Shown piece after piece: positions 1 through 12,867 of a DNA stretch of 64,000 bases. The position numbers and the translations under genes are program-made. This stretch comes from Bifidobacterium callitrichos DSM 23973. GTDB taxonomy: Bacteria; Actinomycetota; Actinomycetes; Actinomycetales; Bifidobacteriaceae. The stretch is from positions 1 through 64,000 of the forward strand of contig NZ_JGYS01000011.1 of assembly GCF_000741175.1 (NCBI RefSeq). Direction: 5' to 3'. The notes beneath the pieces are model-generated. The model was not told where the DNA came from and did not search any database. It saw nothing but the letters and a program-made list of their open reading frames with translations. The number at the start of each line of letters is the position of its first letter. Within the stretch, counting starts at the first letter, position 1.

Positions 1-56
1 CGTGGCTGCGATCGCGATCGGTTCGTCGAGCGGCTCGCATCGGCGCTTGGATTGCT

Positions 57-437
57 GTGATGGAACCGCCCACCGCGGGCCCCGCAGCACCGAACATCCC
101 ACCGCAGGCTGGGGCGCCATTGCCCATGGAACCCGTGCCGCCCATGCCGATGCAGGAAGTTCCGCAGATGGAGCCCTCCGAGCCGGAACGACGTCCGAAC
201 GAGATGACTAGAGGATTCGCCATCGCGGGCATCGTCCTTGCGGTCATCGCCGCGGTGTTCGCGATGATGCCGCTGTGGGACGATGTGTCCGTGTTCGGCG
301 TCGTCGGCCTAGCGCTAGACGTCATCGCCGCCTGCTCGCTTATCTCCGACCGCAACCGGACGCCGGTGTGGATCAGGACCGTGGTGGTCGCCGCGTTGCT
401 CTGCATCGCGTCCATCGTGGTCGTTGCCCTCACCTGA
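57..437 (+). CDS. small proline-rich N-terminus membrane protein, unknown function
   Basis: The product is about 126 residues. An N-terminal 45-residue stretch is rich in Pro, Met and Glu and looks cytoplasmic and disordered. Three hydrophobic segments follow (about residues 52-71, 78-95 and 106-125), the last ending at the C-terminus. GTG at 57 and ATG at 60 are adjacent candidate starts with no clear ribosome binding site. The frame stays open to the left window edge, so the gene could begin upstream. No family is recognised; small Pro-rich tri-span proteins of this kind are common in bifidobacteria. The rrn leader begins downstream. Confidence 0.6.
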   Translation: MMEPPTAGPAAPNIPPQAGAPLPMEPVPPMPMQEVPQMEPSEPERRPNEMTRGFAIAGIVLAVIAAVFAMMPLWDDVSVFGVVGLALDVIAACSLISDRNRTPVWIRTVVVAALLCIASIVVVALT

Positions 438-921
438 TCCGTTCTGCCCCGGTTCGATGCTGTTTTCGATTCACCATCGTTCATGATTCGGTGTCCCGAA
501 TTTTGGGCGGATGGTCTTTTCCCTTCATCGGCATGCGTTAGCCTGTAACTACCAGCGATTAAAGCTGTTGCGACACGCCGGGGAAACCGCTTGATAGAGC
601 CGTTTCCATAGGTTCTTGTGTCCTTTCGCTTGCATCATGACGCCATCGGGTGTAAGTTTATCTCTTGCTGCTCAGCACGGGGGTTGGTCCCCTGGATTAA
701 GCCTTTCGGGCTGGTGCTTGGTGGTTTGAGAACTCAAGAGTGTGTTTGTACTACTTCTTTATAGTCAATGATTGCCAGTCCGTTGCAGGCCTGCCTGTTT
801 TGGGTGGGTTCCCTTGGTTGGGTTGAATTGCGGCGGGGTTTTGTGTGAATGTCCTTCCTTAAGGATGTTCTCGTCTTTTTTTGTTTTGAGAGTCATCTGT
901 CGATGCTCTTTCGCATGTTTT
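438..921 (+). promoter_or_regulatory. rrn promoter and leader region
   Basis: There is no gene in these 484 bases. A plausible rrn promoter is TTGCAT (630-635), a 17-base spacer and TAAGTT (653-658), predicting transcription from about 665. A short stem (AGCC/GGCT near 690-702) and a box containing GTTTGAGAACTC (724-735) follow. Nearly the same box, GTTTGAGAACTGG, recurs in the 16S-23S spacer, which fits a paired rRNA antitermination/processing element. The exact promoter is inferred, not proven. Confidence 0.5.
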
Positions 922-5928
<5,007 letters not shown>

Positions 5929-6094
5929 ACATCCTCCCGTTTGGGAGGGCGTCACGCACTGCGTGAACCACCCGGTACGACACTGAACAGGTCGAACGGG
6001 TCACAGAACGTCAACACTTTTCGCGTCCGCCGTCCGGTCCCCGAACCGTCACGGTTCCATCCCCCGCCCTTGTGGTGGGATGCTAATTGAAGAT

Positions 6095-6211
6095 TTGCGG
6101 CGACCATAGCCAAGGTGAGACGCCCGGTCCCATTCCGAACCCGGAAGCTAAGGCCTTGCACGGCGATGGTACTGCACCCGAGAGGATGTGGGAGAGTAGC
6201 ACGTCGCCGCT
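6095..6211 (+). rRNA. rrf: 5S ribosomal RNA
   Basis: This is a block of about 117 bases with the 5S landmarks TTGCGGCGACCATAGC at the 5' end, CCCATTCCGAACCCGGAAG in the loop C/helix III region, and a complementary CGTCGCCGC 3' end. It follows a 166-base 23S-5S spacer and is followed by a terminator. Confidence 0.93.
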
Positions 6212-6224
6212 ACCAAACGTAACC

Positions 6225-6268
6225 GAATCCCCGGCAGGACACACAGTCCCCGGGGATTCACTGTTTTC
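6225..6268 (+). terminator. rrn operon terminator
   Basis: A perfect 10-bp stem GAATCCCCGG (6225-6234) / CCGGGGATTC (6250-6259) has a 15-base loop and is followed by ACTGTTTTCC. It lies 13 bases after 5S and is an intrinsic terminator for the rRNA operon. Confidence 0.85.
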
Positions 6269-6310
6269 CGGCCACAGGGGAGGACCCGACCCCAGTAATA
6301 ACGGCCAGGA

Positions 6311-6789
6311 GCACGTTCCACCGGACATTCCCGGGGAACATCCGGAGGAACGTACATTCACGGCTGGTAGGAGTACGTTCGGCCGGGTATTCCCGGGAGA
6401 CTTCCGGACAACCGTACTCCTACAATCGGTATCCGTACGGTTATCCGGAAACGGGTTGAAAACACCCGGAGGAACGTACGTCCACGATTGGTAAGCGTAC
6501 GTTTGGCCGGACGACCTGTGGAAGTATCCGAAGATACGTACACACATATACGGGCATGTTTGTGTTCGGCCGGATACTTTCGTCTGTGGTGTCCCGGGAC
6601 ATACATCCACGATTGTCCGCGTACGGTTATCCGGACATTCCTGGAGGACTTCCGGGGGAACGTACACCTACGGTTGGTAGGAGTACGTTTGGCCGGAAAC
6701 GGGTTGAAAACACCCGGAGGAACGTACACCTATGGTCGGTAGACGTACGTTTGGCCGGAAGACCACCGAAAACATCCGGGGAAACGTAC
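6311..6789. repeat. 62-bp phased hairpin array A (8 units)
   Basis: Eight imperfect palindromic units begin at 6311, 6373, 6435, 6497, 6560, 6621, 6683 and 6745, giving steps of 62, 62, 62, 63, 61, 62 and 62. Each unit pairs a left arm like GTACGTTTGGCCGG with a right arm like CCGGAGGAACGTAC around a loop of about 17 bases. Units are joined by a linker of about 17 bases containing CTAYGGTYGGTAG. The overlapping open frames here on both strands are by-products of the tandem repeat. The rest of the interval up to the next gene (6790-7032) holds only low-complexity GATGGTTCCC copies and no recognised gene. Confidence 0.85.
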
Positions 6790-7032
6790 GCCGATGGTTC
6801 CCCCCCCACCACTGATGGTTCCCACTACCGGATGGTTCCCCTATTAACGGGGTTGTGTTTCTACGGGTTGGGGAACATGGTAACTCCCTGTGTTCCGTGT
6901 ACGGTACGGAACGTGCCTATCCCGGTTTGTTTGGTTATCCCCTCACGGTGATATCGCTACCATAAATGGTGTCTTGTGTTGATGGGACAGATACACGATA
7001 CGACAGATACACGAGTATGGGTGGTGAAGGAT

Positions 7033-7656
7033 ATGGGCACGAATGACATGGATAACGTAGCTCGTAAGGACATGGGACTTCCCTATCACTACGACGATCC
7101 GGCCATCATGGACGGGCAACTCGAATGGCAGAACAAGCTGTGGGAGTACAACCAGACCAAGCCCACCGAGCAGGATCGTCGTGCCGAACTGCTCAAGGGC
7201 ATGTGCGCCGAGGTCGGGGAGGGCGTACACATCGAGACCCCGTTGCACGCGAACAACGGATGCCGTCGTGTCCACCTCGGCAAGGGCATCTACATCAATG
7301 CGTTCATGAGCATGGTCGACGACGCCGAGATCTGGATCGGCGACTACGCGATGTTCGGTCCGTCGGTCACCATCGCCACCGCCGGTCACCCGATCCTGCC
7401 GATCATGCGCGAGCATCACTATACGTATGCGTTGCCCGTGCACATCGGACGCAACGTGTGGGTCGGCTCCAACGTGAGCATCCTGCCCGGCGTCACCATC
7501 GGTGAGAACAGCGTGATCGGCGCCGGATCGGTTGTCACGCATGACATCCCCGCGAATGTCGTCGCAGTCGGCGTACCGTGCAAAGTCGTGCGGCCGATCG
7601 GCGAGCACGATCGCGAATACTACTGGCACGACCGTCGTCTCGACGTACAGGAGTAA
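7033..7656 (+). CDS. sugar O-acetyltransferase (maltose/galactoside acetyltransferase family), copy 1
   Basis: The 207-residue product has an N-terminal mac-type helix segment (QNKLWEYN) followed by a left-handed beta-helix of hexapeptide repeats (VTIGENSVIGAGSVV). The catalytic-His stretch is ATAGHPI and the C-terminal cap is NVVAVGVPCKVVRPI. It probably transfers acetyl from acetyl-CoA to a sugar hydroxyl in the cytosol. The ATG at 7033 has GAAGG just upstream; frame-compatible starts at 6982 and 7048 are possible. It is followed 10 bases later by a paralogue and probably forms an operon with it. Substrate cannot be told. Confidence 0.85.
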   Translation: MGTNDMDNVARKDMGLPYHYDDPAIMDGQLEWQNKLWEYNQTKPTEQDRRAELLKGMCAEVGEGVHIETPLHANNGCRRVHLGKGIYINAFMSMVDDAEIWIGDYAMFGPSVTIATAGHPILPIMREHHYTYALPVHIGRNVWVGSNVSILPGVTIGENSVIGAGSVVTHDIPANVVAVGVPCKVVRPIGEHDREYYWHDRRLDVQE

Positions 7657-7666
7657 GGAGACAGAC

Positions 7667-8290
7667 ATGAACGAGCTCGACAAGTGCATGGCAGGCGAGA
7701 TCTACGACTGCCACGACGCCATATTCCTCGACTACAAGAACACGGCAAGGCGACTATTGGGCGAGTACAATCGACTGCCCTACGACGCGAAGACCCGCAA
7801 ACGCGAGATCCTCGAATCGTTGTTCGGTCAGATCGGAGAGAACGTGTCGGTCGGACTGCCGTTCATCTGCGATTACGGGCGGAACATTCGCATCGGCAGC
7901 AACGTGTCGGTCAACATGAACTGCACGTTCGTGGACTGCAACACGATCACCATCGGATCGGACACCTTGATCGCGTCGAACGTGCAGCTGTACACGGCCA
8001 CGCATCCGGTCGAGCTTGCGGATCGTCTCGTCGAAGGCTGGAAACCGGGGGATGCACACTACCGCTGGAACACGTATGCCAAGCCGATCCATATCGGCCG
8101 CGGCTGCTGGCTGGGCGGCGGCGTCATTGTGCTTCCCGGCGTGACCATCGGAGACGGCACAGTGATCGGCGCTGGATCGGTCGTCACGCATGACATCCCC
8201 GCGAACGTGGTCGCAGTCGGCAATCCGTGCCGCGTATTGCGTCCGATTAACGGTTCCGATCGCCCTGATTCCGATCATTCCGCAGTTTGA
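7667..8290 (+). CDS. sugar O-acetyltransferase, copy 2
   Basis: The 207-residue product is a tandem paralogue of the preceding gene. It keeps the mac-type N-terminus (NELDKCMAGEIYDCHD), the hexapeptide-repeat beta-helix, the active-site stretch TATHPVE and the cap PANVVAVGNPCRVLRP. The start ATG at 7667 is well supported by AAGGAG 7 bases upstream. The last 44 bases overlap, tail to tail, the 3' end of the opposite-strand RpiR regulator. Acceptor sugar is unknown; the duplication suggests two related substrates. Confidence 0.88.
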   Translation: MNELDKCMAGEIYDCHDAIFLDYKNTARRLLGEYNRLPYDAKTRKREILESLFGQIGENVSVGLPFICDYGRNIRIGSNVSVNMNCTFVDCNTITIGSDTLIASNVQLYTATHPVELADRLVEGWKPGDAHYRWNTYAKPIHIGRGCWLGGGVIVLPGVTIGDGTVIGAGSVVTHDIPANVVAVGNPCRVLRPINGSDRPDSDHSAV

Positions 8291-9005
8291 CCAGACGCCG
8301 TGACAGCGACTCGATGACGAATACGGCGGGCAGCTGACTGGTCGCGTTGTATCCGCCGTTGACGCGTTCGGACGACAACCCGGCGGCGAACGACCAATCG
8401 CACATCGCGGCGAGCGTGCTGTCTGTCGCATTCGTCAACGCGAGCAGGGTCGCACCACGGGAGGCGAACCCCTCCATCAGCTCCAGAAGCTTCGGCGTCT
8501 CGCCACTCTCCGACACGGCGATGACCGCCATGGATTGGCGGGCGAACGTGGCAGTCGGATAGAACGCATCCGTCAGACCGATGGCGAACAATCCCAGATT
8601 GGCGAACGGACGTGCCCCGTAATCGGCGATCGTGCCGGATGAGCCCTCGCCGACGAACACGATCGGATCGGCATGCTCCAATAGTGAGGTCGCCTCGCCG
8701 AGCATGGCTTCGAACGCGGGGGAGTCGGCGCGCGAGAAGAACAAGGACAACTCGCTCAGATCGGCTTGGGGAACTGGGCTGCTCTTCCGTGCGGATGCGG
8801 CCTCGTGGACCGCGGCCTTGAACGAATCGAATCCTTCGAAGCCCATTTTCACGCACCAGCGCATGATGGTGGACGGGGATACGTACGTGGCGGCGGCCAG
8901 CTCGCGCACCGACATATACGCCACCGATTCCACATGCGTGGAGACGAACCGGCATATCATAAGCTCGGTCCGGTTGCAGCGCGTCAACTGTTCGAAGGTG
9001 AACAT
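8247..9005 (-). CDS. RpiR/MurR family transcriptional regulator (HTH + SIS)
   Basis: The product is about 252 residues. Its N-terminal HTH_6 domain (about residues 1-75) includes VRELAAATYVSPSTIMRWC, typical of RpiR regulators. A SIS sugar-phosphate-isomerase fold (about 105-235) includes FVGEGSSGTIA and AVSESGETPKLLELM. It would sense a phosphosugar and control sugar genes, possibly the adjacent acetyltransferases. ATG at 9005 has GGAG just upstream; GTG at 9014 is an alternative. The gene's 3' end overlaps the acetyltransferase gene by 44 bp. Hairpin array B sits directly upstream. Confidence 0.87.
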   Translation of the reverse strand: MFTFEQLTRCNRTELMICRFVSTHVESVAYMSVRELAAATYVSPSTIMRWCVKMGFEGFDSFKAAVHEAASARKSSPVPQADLSELSLFFSRADSPAFEAMLGEATSLLEHADPIVFVGEGSSGTIADYGARPFANLGLFAIGLTDAFYPTATFARQSMAVIAVSESGETPKLLELMEGFASRGATLLALTNATDSTLAAMCDWSFAAGLSSERVNGGYNATSQLPAVFVIESLSRRLVKLRNDRNQGDRNR

Positions 9006-9066
9006 GGGCTCCACTGTAGTACGGCGACGTCGTCCGTTGGCCGTCCGCCGTCGACACCGGTCGACA

Positions 9067-9246
9067 GTAGGCGTACGTTCCTCCGGGTGTTTCCATGGAT
9101 CTTCCGGGGGAACGTACGCCTACCGGACACGAGCGTACGTTCCCTCGGGTGTCTTCATGGGTCTTCCGAAGGAACGTACGCCTACCAGTCGTAGGAGTAC
9201 GTTCTTCCGGAAGTTCACCGGGAATATCCGGAAGAACGTACTCCTG
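9067..9246. repeat. 62-bp phased hairpin array B (3 units)
   Basis: There are three long inverted repeats whose GTACG cores start at 9073, 9135 and 9197, exactly 62 bp apart. The first has near-perfect 20-base arms beginning GTAGGCGTACGTTCCTCC and ending in its complement at 9123. The arms differ between units (CTCC, CCTC, TTCC next to the core) but each is matched by its partner. Array A belongs to the same family. Confidence 0.85.
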
Positions 9247-9296
9247 ATCGTTGTTGCCAGGGGTTGTTCAGTGGAGCCCGGGGCCCATGGGGCCGT

Positions 9297-9318
9297 TGAC
9301 ATAACGTACATTATGTCA
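9297..9318. promoter_or_regulatory. 22-bp palindrome, operator-like
   Basis: TGACATAA (9297-9304) is mirrored by TTATGTCA (9311-9318) around CGTACA, a 20/22 symmetric site. It lies 5 bases beyond the corrected stop of the nitroreductase and just outside hairpin array B. It overlaps TTGACA (9296-9301). The bound factor and the regulated gene are unknown. Confidence 0.4.
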
Positions 9319-9323
9319 GAAGG

Positions 9324-10117
9324 CTACTTCTCCAGATGGAAGCCCTGGGCCGTGGCCTTGTCCAACAGCGACTTGTCGTTCACGTTCTGGGTGCTGACCT
9401 TGGAGATCTGGTCGCTGAAGGCGTCGCCGGACGATCAGTGTTGCGCAGATCGTAGTACTGATGCACGGTCCCGTCGAACTCCTCGAGACCATCCAACATA
9501 GCGGCATCGTCCGCGGTCGGGTACTGGTTCTCGAAGAACTGCATCGTGCGCGGCATGCGCGGCTTCAATGCCGGCTCCTGATCGGGCTTGCCGATCGCGA
9601 GGCCCAATACCGGGTACGTGTACTTCGGCAGGTGACACAGTTCGATCAGTTCCGGAATGTCATTGAGCAATGAGCCGAGAATCACACAGCCGAGACCGAG
9701 CGAATACGCGGCGGTCTCCATCGCGTGCAGAGCCAGCACGGCGTCGTTCTGTGCCTGCGTGAACCGGTAGCTGGACGCGAGACCCCAGTCGGGCGAAGAC
9801 GTGTCGACGCCCTTGCGCTCGGCGATGCGCGCGTTGCGCTGTTCATCGAGGATGAACAGGTACAGCAGCGGCGCCTCGGCGATGTACGGCTGGTGGCCGA
9901 TCTCGGCGAACTTCGCCTTGATGGACGGATCGGAGATGCGGATCGCGGACCAGTCGTTGAGATACTGGCTGGAGGCGGCATGCTGGGCGACGGTCTCCAG
10001 GACGGCGCGGGTGTCGTCGTCGATCGGATCGGCCTTGAACTTGCGGATGGAACGACGGTTCAGCAGCGTGGCGACCGTCTCATTGACGGCGGCAACATCA
10101 TCAGAATGTGTGGTCAT
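9324..10117 (-). pseudogene. nitroreductase family protein, frameshifted near its C-terminus
   Basis: This is an FMN-dependent NAD(P)H nitroreductase-like fold. The N-terminal RRSIRKF motif binds the FMN phosphate; SSQYLNDWS and the later AMETAAYSLGLGCVILGS segment are typical of the family. The ATG is at 10117. In the uninterrupted frame the protein ends in an odd Ser/Pro/Arg-rich tail at 9380. Shifting frame at about 9433/9434 restores a natural C-terminus (SDQISKVSTQNVNDKS ... GFHLEK) with a stop at 9324-9326. One missing C in GATC(C)GTCC explains it. This may be a real mutation or a base-calling error; function with the long tail is doubtful. Confidence 0.75.
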
Positions 10118-10196
10118 ACGGCCATTATCGCAGTCGCGGAGGTTGCAGGGAAGGGTGATTCCGCTGTCGGCGGCATGCGGTTGCTCGCCACGGCAA

Positions 10197-10255
10197 CTAC
10201 CCCTCAGTCCCGCTTTGCGGGTCAGCTCCCCTGACAAGGGGAGCCAGGGAAGTTG
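10197..10255. repeat. dispersed REP-like repeat, copy 1
   Basis: This copy reads ACTACCCCTCAG, then a CCCGC/GCGGG hairpin, then CTCCCCTGACAAGGGGAG, itself a hairpin. Related copies lie at 39119-39180 and 45647-45710, with partial ones at 42008-42040 (inverted) and 42480-42507. All are intergenic. Confidence 0.75.
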
Positions 10256-10300
10256 GGACGCGCCGCGCGCGGCTTTTGGTGGCTCGCCTATCGGTTCGCA

Positions 10301-10341
10301 CGTTGCCTGCAAACAGCTCCGCTGTTTGCTTCACGGCAACG
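10301..10341. repeat. 41-bp hairpin repeat (second copy inverted at 41906)
   Basis: The outer arms CGTTGCC/GGCAACG enclose AAACAGC/GCTGTTT. A 41-base inverted copy occurs at 41906-41946. It occupies the intergenic space upstream of urtA; the remaining 10118-10606 interval has no gene. Confidence 0.6.
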
Positions 10342-10526
10342 GTCCGCCAAAGGGAGGCGGGGAATTGGAATGACATCGTTTACGTAATGGACATCAATGA
10401 GATGTGAAGGAAACATCAGGGCAACGGCGGGGAAAGCGGGAGGTGCGATGCTGTCCCCTACAAGCGTTCAGGGTGGTGCGCGGGGTGGCGCCCATCCGGC
10501 GTGATCCCGCGCACCTCACATAACGC

Positions 10527-10552
10527 GACAACACGTTGTCAACACATTGTGT
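10527..10552. promoter_or_regulatory. adjacent palindromes upstream of urtA
   Basis: GACAAC-AC-GTTGTC (10527-10540) is followed by ACACA-T-TGTGT (10542-10552), 55 bases before the urtA start. Stacked symmetric sites here suggest an operator controlling urea-transporter transcription, perhaps by nitrogen status. The regulator is not identified. Confidence 0.4.
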
Positions 10553-10606
10553 CAACCAACCAACGGACGTCAACCACGTCGTACGCGTAAAAAAGAGAGG
10601 GACCGT

Positions 10607-11929
10607 ATGACTACATCACGTGCCAGGAAGATAGGTGCCAGACTGGGGGCCATGGCATGCGTGCTCGCGGCAGTGCTGTCCACCGCCGGCTGCGGCTGGG
10701 GGCGTACGGTCGCCGAGAAGGAGGCCGCCGACGCGGCCGGCAACGGTGGATCGGCGGACGCCACGTCGTGCGTCGACACGTCCGGCAGCACCATCAAGGT
10801 CGGATTCGTCAACTCGCTGTCCGGCACGATGGCGATCTCCGAACAGACCGTCTCCGACTCGCTGCACATGGCGGTCGACGAGATCAACGCCAAGGGCGGA
10901 GTGCTCGGCAAGAAGATCGAGGTCGTCCAGCAGGACGGCAAGTCGGAGCCGGCCGTGTTCGCCGAGAAGGCGAGGACCCTGATCGAGAAGGAGTGCGTGG
11001 CCGCGGTGTTCGGCGGCTGGACCTCCTCCTCGCGCAAGGCCATGCTGCCGGTGTTCGAGGCCGATAACGCGCTTCTGTTCTACCCGCTGCAGTACGAGGG
11101 CATGGAGGCGAGCCCGAACATCTTCTACTCCGGAGCCGCCCCGAACCAGCAGATCGTGCCCGCCCTCGACTACCTCAAGGAGAAGGGCTACAAGAAGCTG
11201 TTCCTCGTCGGATCCGACTACGTGTTCCCGCAGACCGCGAACCGCGTGGTCAAGGCGTACGCGGAGGGCAACGGCATGCAGGTCGTCGGCGAGGAGTACA
11301 CCCCGATGGGCTCCACCGACTTCACCACCATCGTCAACAAACTCAAGTTCTCCGGCGCGGACGCGGTCGTGAACACTTTGAACGGCGACTCCAACGTCGC
11401 GTTCTTCAAGGAGTACAAGGCGTCCGGCCTCAAGGCGGACACCGTGCCGGTCATCTCGATGTCCATCGCCGAGGAGGAGGTCTCCGCCATCGGCGTCGAC
11501 AACGTCAAGGACCAGCTGACCGCTTGGAACTACTACCAGACGCTCGACAACGCGCAGAACAAGACGTTCGTGAAGAACTTCAAGGCCAAGTACGGGCAGA
11601 ACCGCCCGACCTCCGACCCGATGGAGTCCGCATACACCTCCGTCTACCTGTGGAAGGGCATGGTCGAGAAGGCCAAGTCGTTCGACGTGGACAAGGTCAA
11701 GGCGGCGGCCGACGGCGTCACCTTCAATGCGCCGGAGGGCAAGGTCAAGGTCGACGGCGAGAACCACCACATCTACAAGACCTCGTACATCGGCAAGATC
11801 GGCACCGACAAGCTCATCCACACCGTGTGGAAGTCCGACGGCCCGATCCAGCCGGATCCGTATCTGAAGACCTACGACTGGGCGAAGAGTCTGAGCGCAA
11901 GCGTCGAAGACTCCGGTTCGAGCAACTGA
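10607..11929 (+). CDS. urtA: urea ABC transporter substrate-binding lipoprotein UrtA
   Basis: This 440-residue periplasmic-binding-fold lipoprotein of the branched-chain amino acid/amide class captures urea outside the membrane. The signal peptide ends in a lipobox (LSTAGC, Cys at residue 29). The mature part starts with IKVGFVNSLSGTMAISEQTV, typical of UrtA/FmdD. GGWTSSSRKAMLPVFE and YEGMEASPNIFYSGAAPNQQ also follow the UrtA pattern. The start at 10607 has GAGAGG 6 bases upstream. It is the first gene of urtABCDE, all on the same strand with short gaps or overlaps. Distinguished from LivJ by the urtBCDE context and the urease genes 17 kb on. Confidence 0.93.
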   Translation: MTTSRARKIGARLGAMACVLAAVLSTAGCGWGRTVAEKEAADAAGNGGSADATSCVDTSGSTIKVGFVNSLSGTMAISEQTVSDSLHMAVDEINAKGGVLGKKIEVVQQDGKSEPAVFAEKARTLIEKECVAAVFGGWTSSSRKAMLPVFEADNALLFYPLQYEGMEASPNIFYSGAAPNQQIVPALDYLKEKGYKKLFLVGSDYVFPQTANRVVKAYAEGNGMQVVGEEYTPMGSTDFTTIVNKLKFSGADAVVNTLNGDSNVAFFKEYKASGLKADTVPVISMSIAEEEVSAIGVDNVKDQLTAWNYYQTLDNAQNKTFVKNFKAKYGQNRPTSDPMESAYTSVYLWKGMVEKAKSFDVDKVKAAADGVTFNAPEGKVKVDGENHHIYKTSYIGKIGTDKLIHTVWKSDGPIQPDPYLKTYDWAKSLSASVEDSGSSN

Positions 11930-11951
11930 CGAGAGAGAAGGACACGAAACA

Positions 11952-12836
11952 ATGGATATGCTATTTCCTCAGATCGTAGCGGGTCTGTCCAACGGATCGA
12001 TCCTGCTGCTCGCCGCACTCGGCCTGTCGCTGACCTTCGGCCAGATGGGCGTCATCAACAACGCCCACGGCGAGTTCATGATGGCCGGCGCGTACACCGC
12101 GTACGTGATGAGCACGGTCATCGGCAACAAGACCGTCTCGTTGGGCGTCGCCCTCGTCGTCGGATTCGTCGTTGCCGGCCTGCTGGGCCTGCTGCTCGAC
12201 GTGCTGCTGCTCGAACGCATGCGCAATCGCCCGCTCGACACGCTGCTCGTCACCTTCGGCGTATCGCTGGTACTCCAGCAGCTGGCGCGTGACATCTTCG
12301 GCGCGACCCCGGTCTACGCCTCCGCGCCCGACGCGCTGACCAACCCGGTCACGGTGTTCGGCTACAGCTTCTCTGCCGGCCGACTGTTCATCTTCATCCT
12401 GTCGATCGTGTGCGTGGCCGCGCTGTACGCGGTCCTGAAGCTCACACCGCTCGGCCGCCAGATCCGCGCGACCTCCGAGAACCGCGATCTCGCCGAGGTA
12501 TCCGGCATCTCCACGAAGACCGTCGACCACGTGACGTTCTTCCTCGGCTCCGGCATCGCCGGCATCGCCGGCGTGGCGCTGAGCCTGCTCAACTCGATCA
12601 GCTTCAACTTCGGCACCACGTTCATCGTGCAGGCCTTCCTCGTGGTCGTCGCCGGCGGCGTCGGCCAGCTGAAGGGCGCAGTCATCGCCTCCTTCGTGCT
12701 GGGCCTGTGCCAGTCCTCGATCGAGCTGCCGACCTCCGCATCGATCGGACAGGTGGCCGTCTTCCTGATCGTCGTGATCTTCCTGCAGTTCCGTCCGCAG
12801 GGACTGGTCGCCATCCGTTCGAGGAACCTCGCGTGA
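11952..12836 (+). CDS. urtB: urea ABC transporter permease UrtB
   Basis: The 294-residue LivH-type permease has about eight membrane segments. The N-terminal LSNGSILLLAALGLSLTFGQ and NNAHGEFMMAGAYTAY segments, and RPQGLVAI at the C-terminus, are typical of LivH/UrtB. It pairs with UrtC to form the urea channel. ATG at 11952 follows GAGAAGGA by 10 bases. It sits 22 bases after urtA. Confidence 0.93.
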   Translation: MDMLFPQIVAGLSNGSILLLAALGLSLTFGQMGVINNAHGEFMMAGAYTAYVMSTVIGNKTVSLGVALVVGFVVAGLLGLLLDVLLLERMRNRPLDTLLVTFGVSLVLQQLARDIFGATPVYASAPDALTNPVTVFGYSFSAGRLFIFILSIVCVAALYAVLKLTPLGRQIRATSENRDLAEVSGISTKTVDHVTFFLGSGIAGIAGVALSLLNSISFNFGTTFIVQAFLVVVAGGVGQLKGAVIASFVLGLCQSSIELPTSASIGQVAVFLIVVIFLQFRPQGLVAIRSRNLA

Positions 12837-12867
12837 ACCGCGTGAACGTCGAAGAGAGGGAACAACA

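Noticed and set aside
6083..6951. Overlapping open frames on both strands encoding repeated YVPPGVF/FRKRTPT-like peptides
   Set aside because: They follow the 62-bp hairpin array, occur in several frames at once, lack ribosome binding sites and mirror the DNA repeat; they are by-products of the array.
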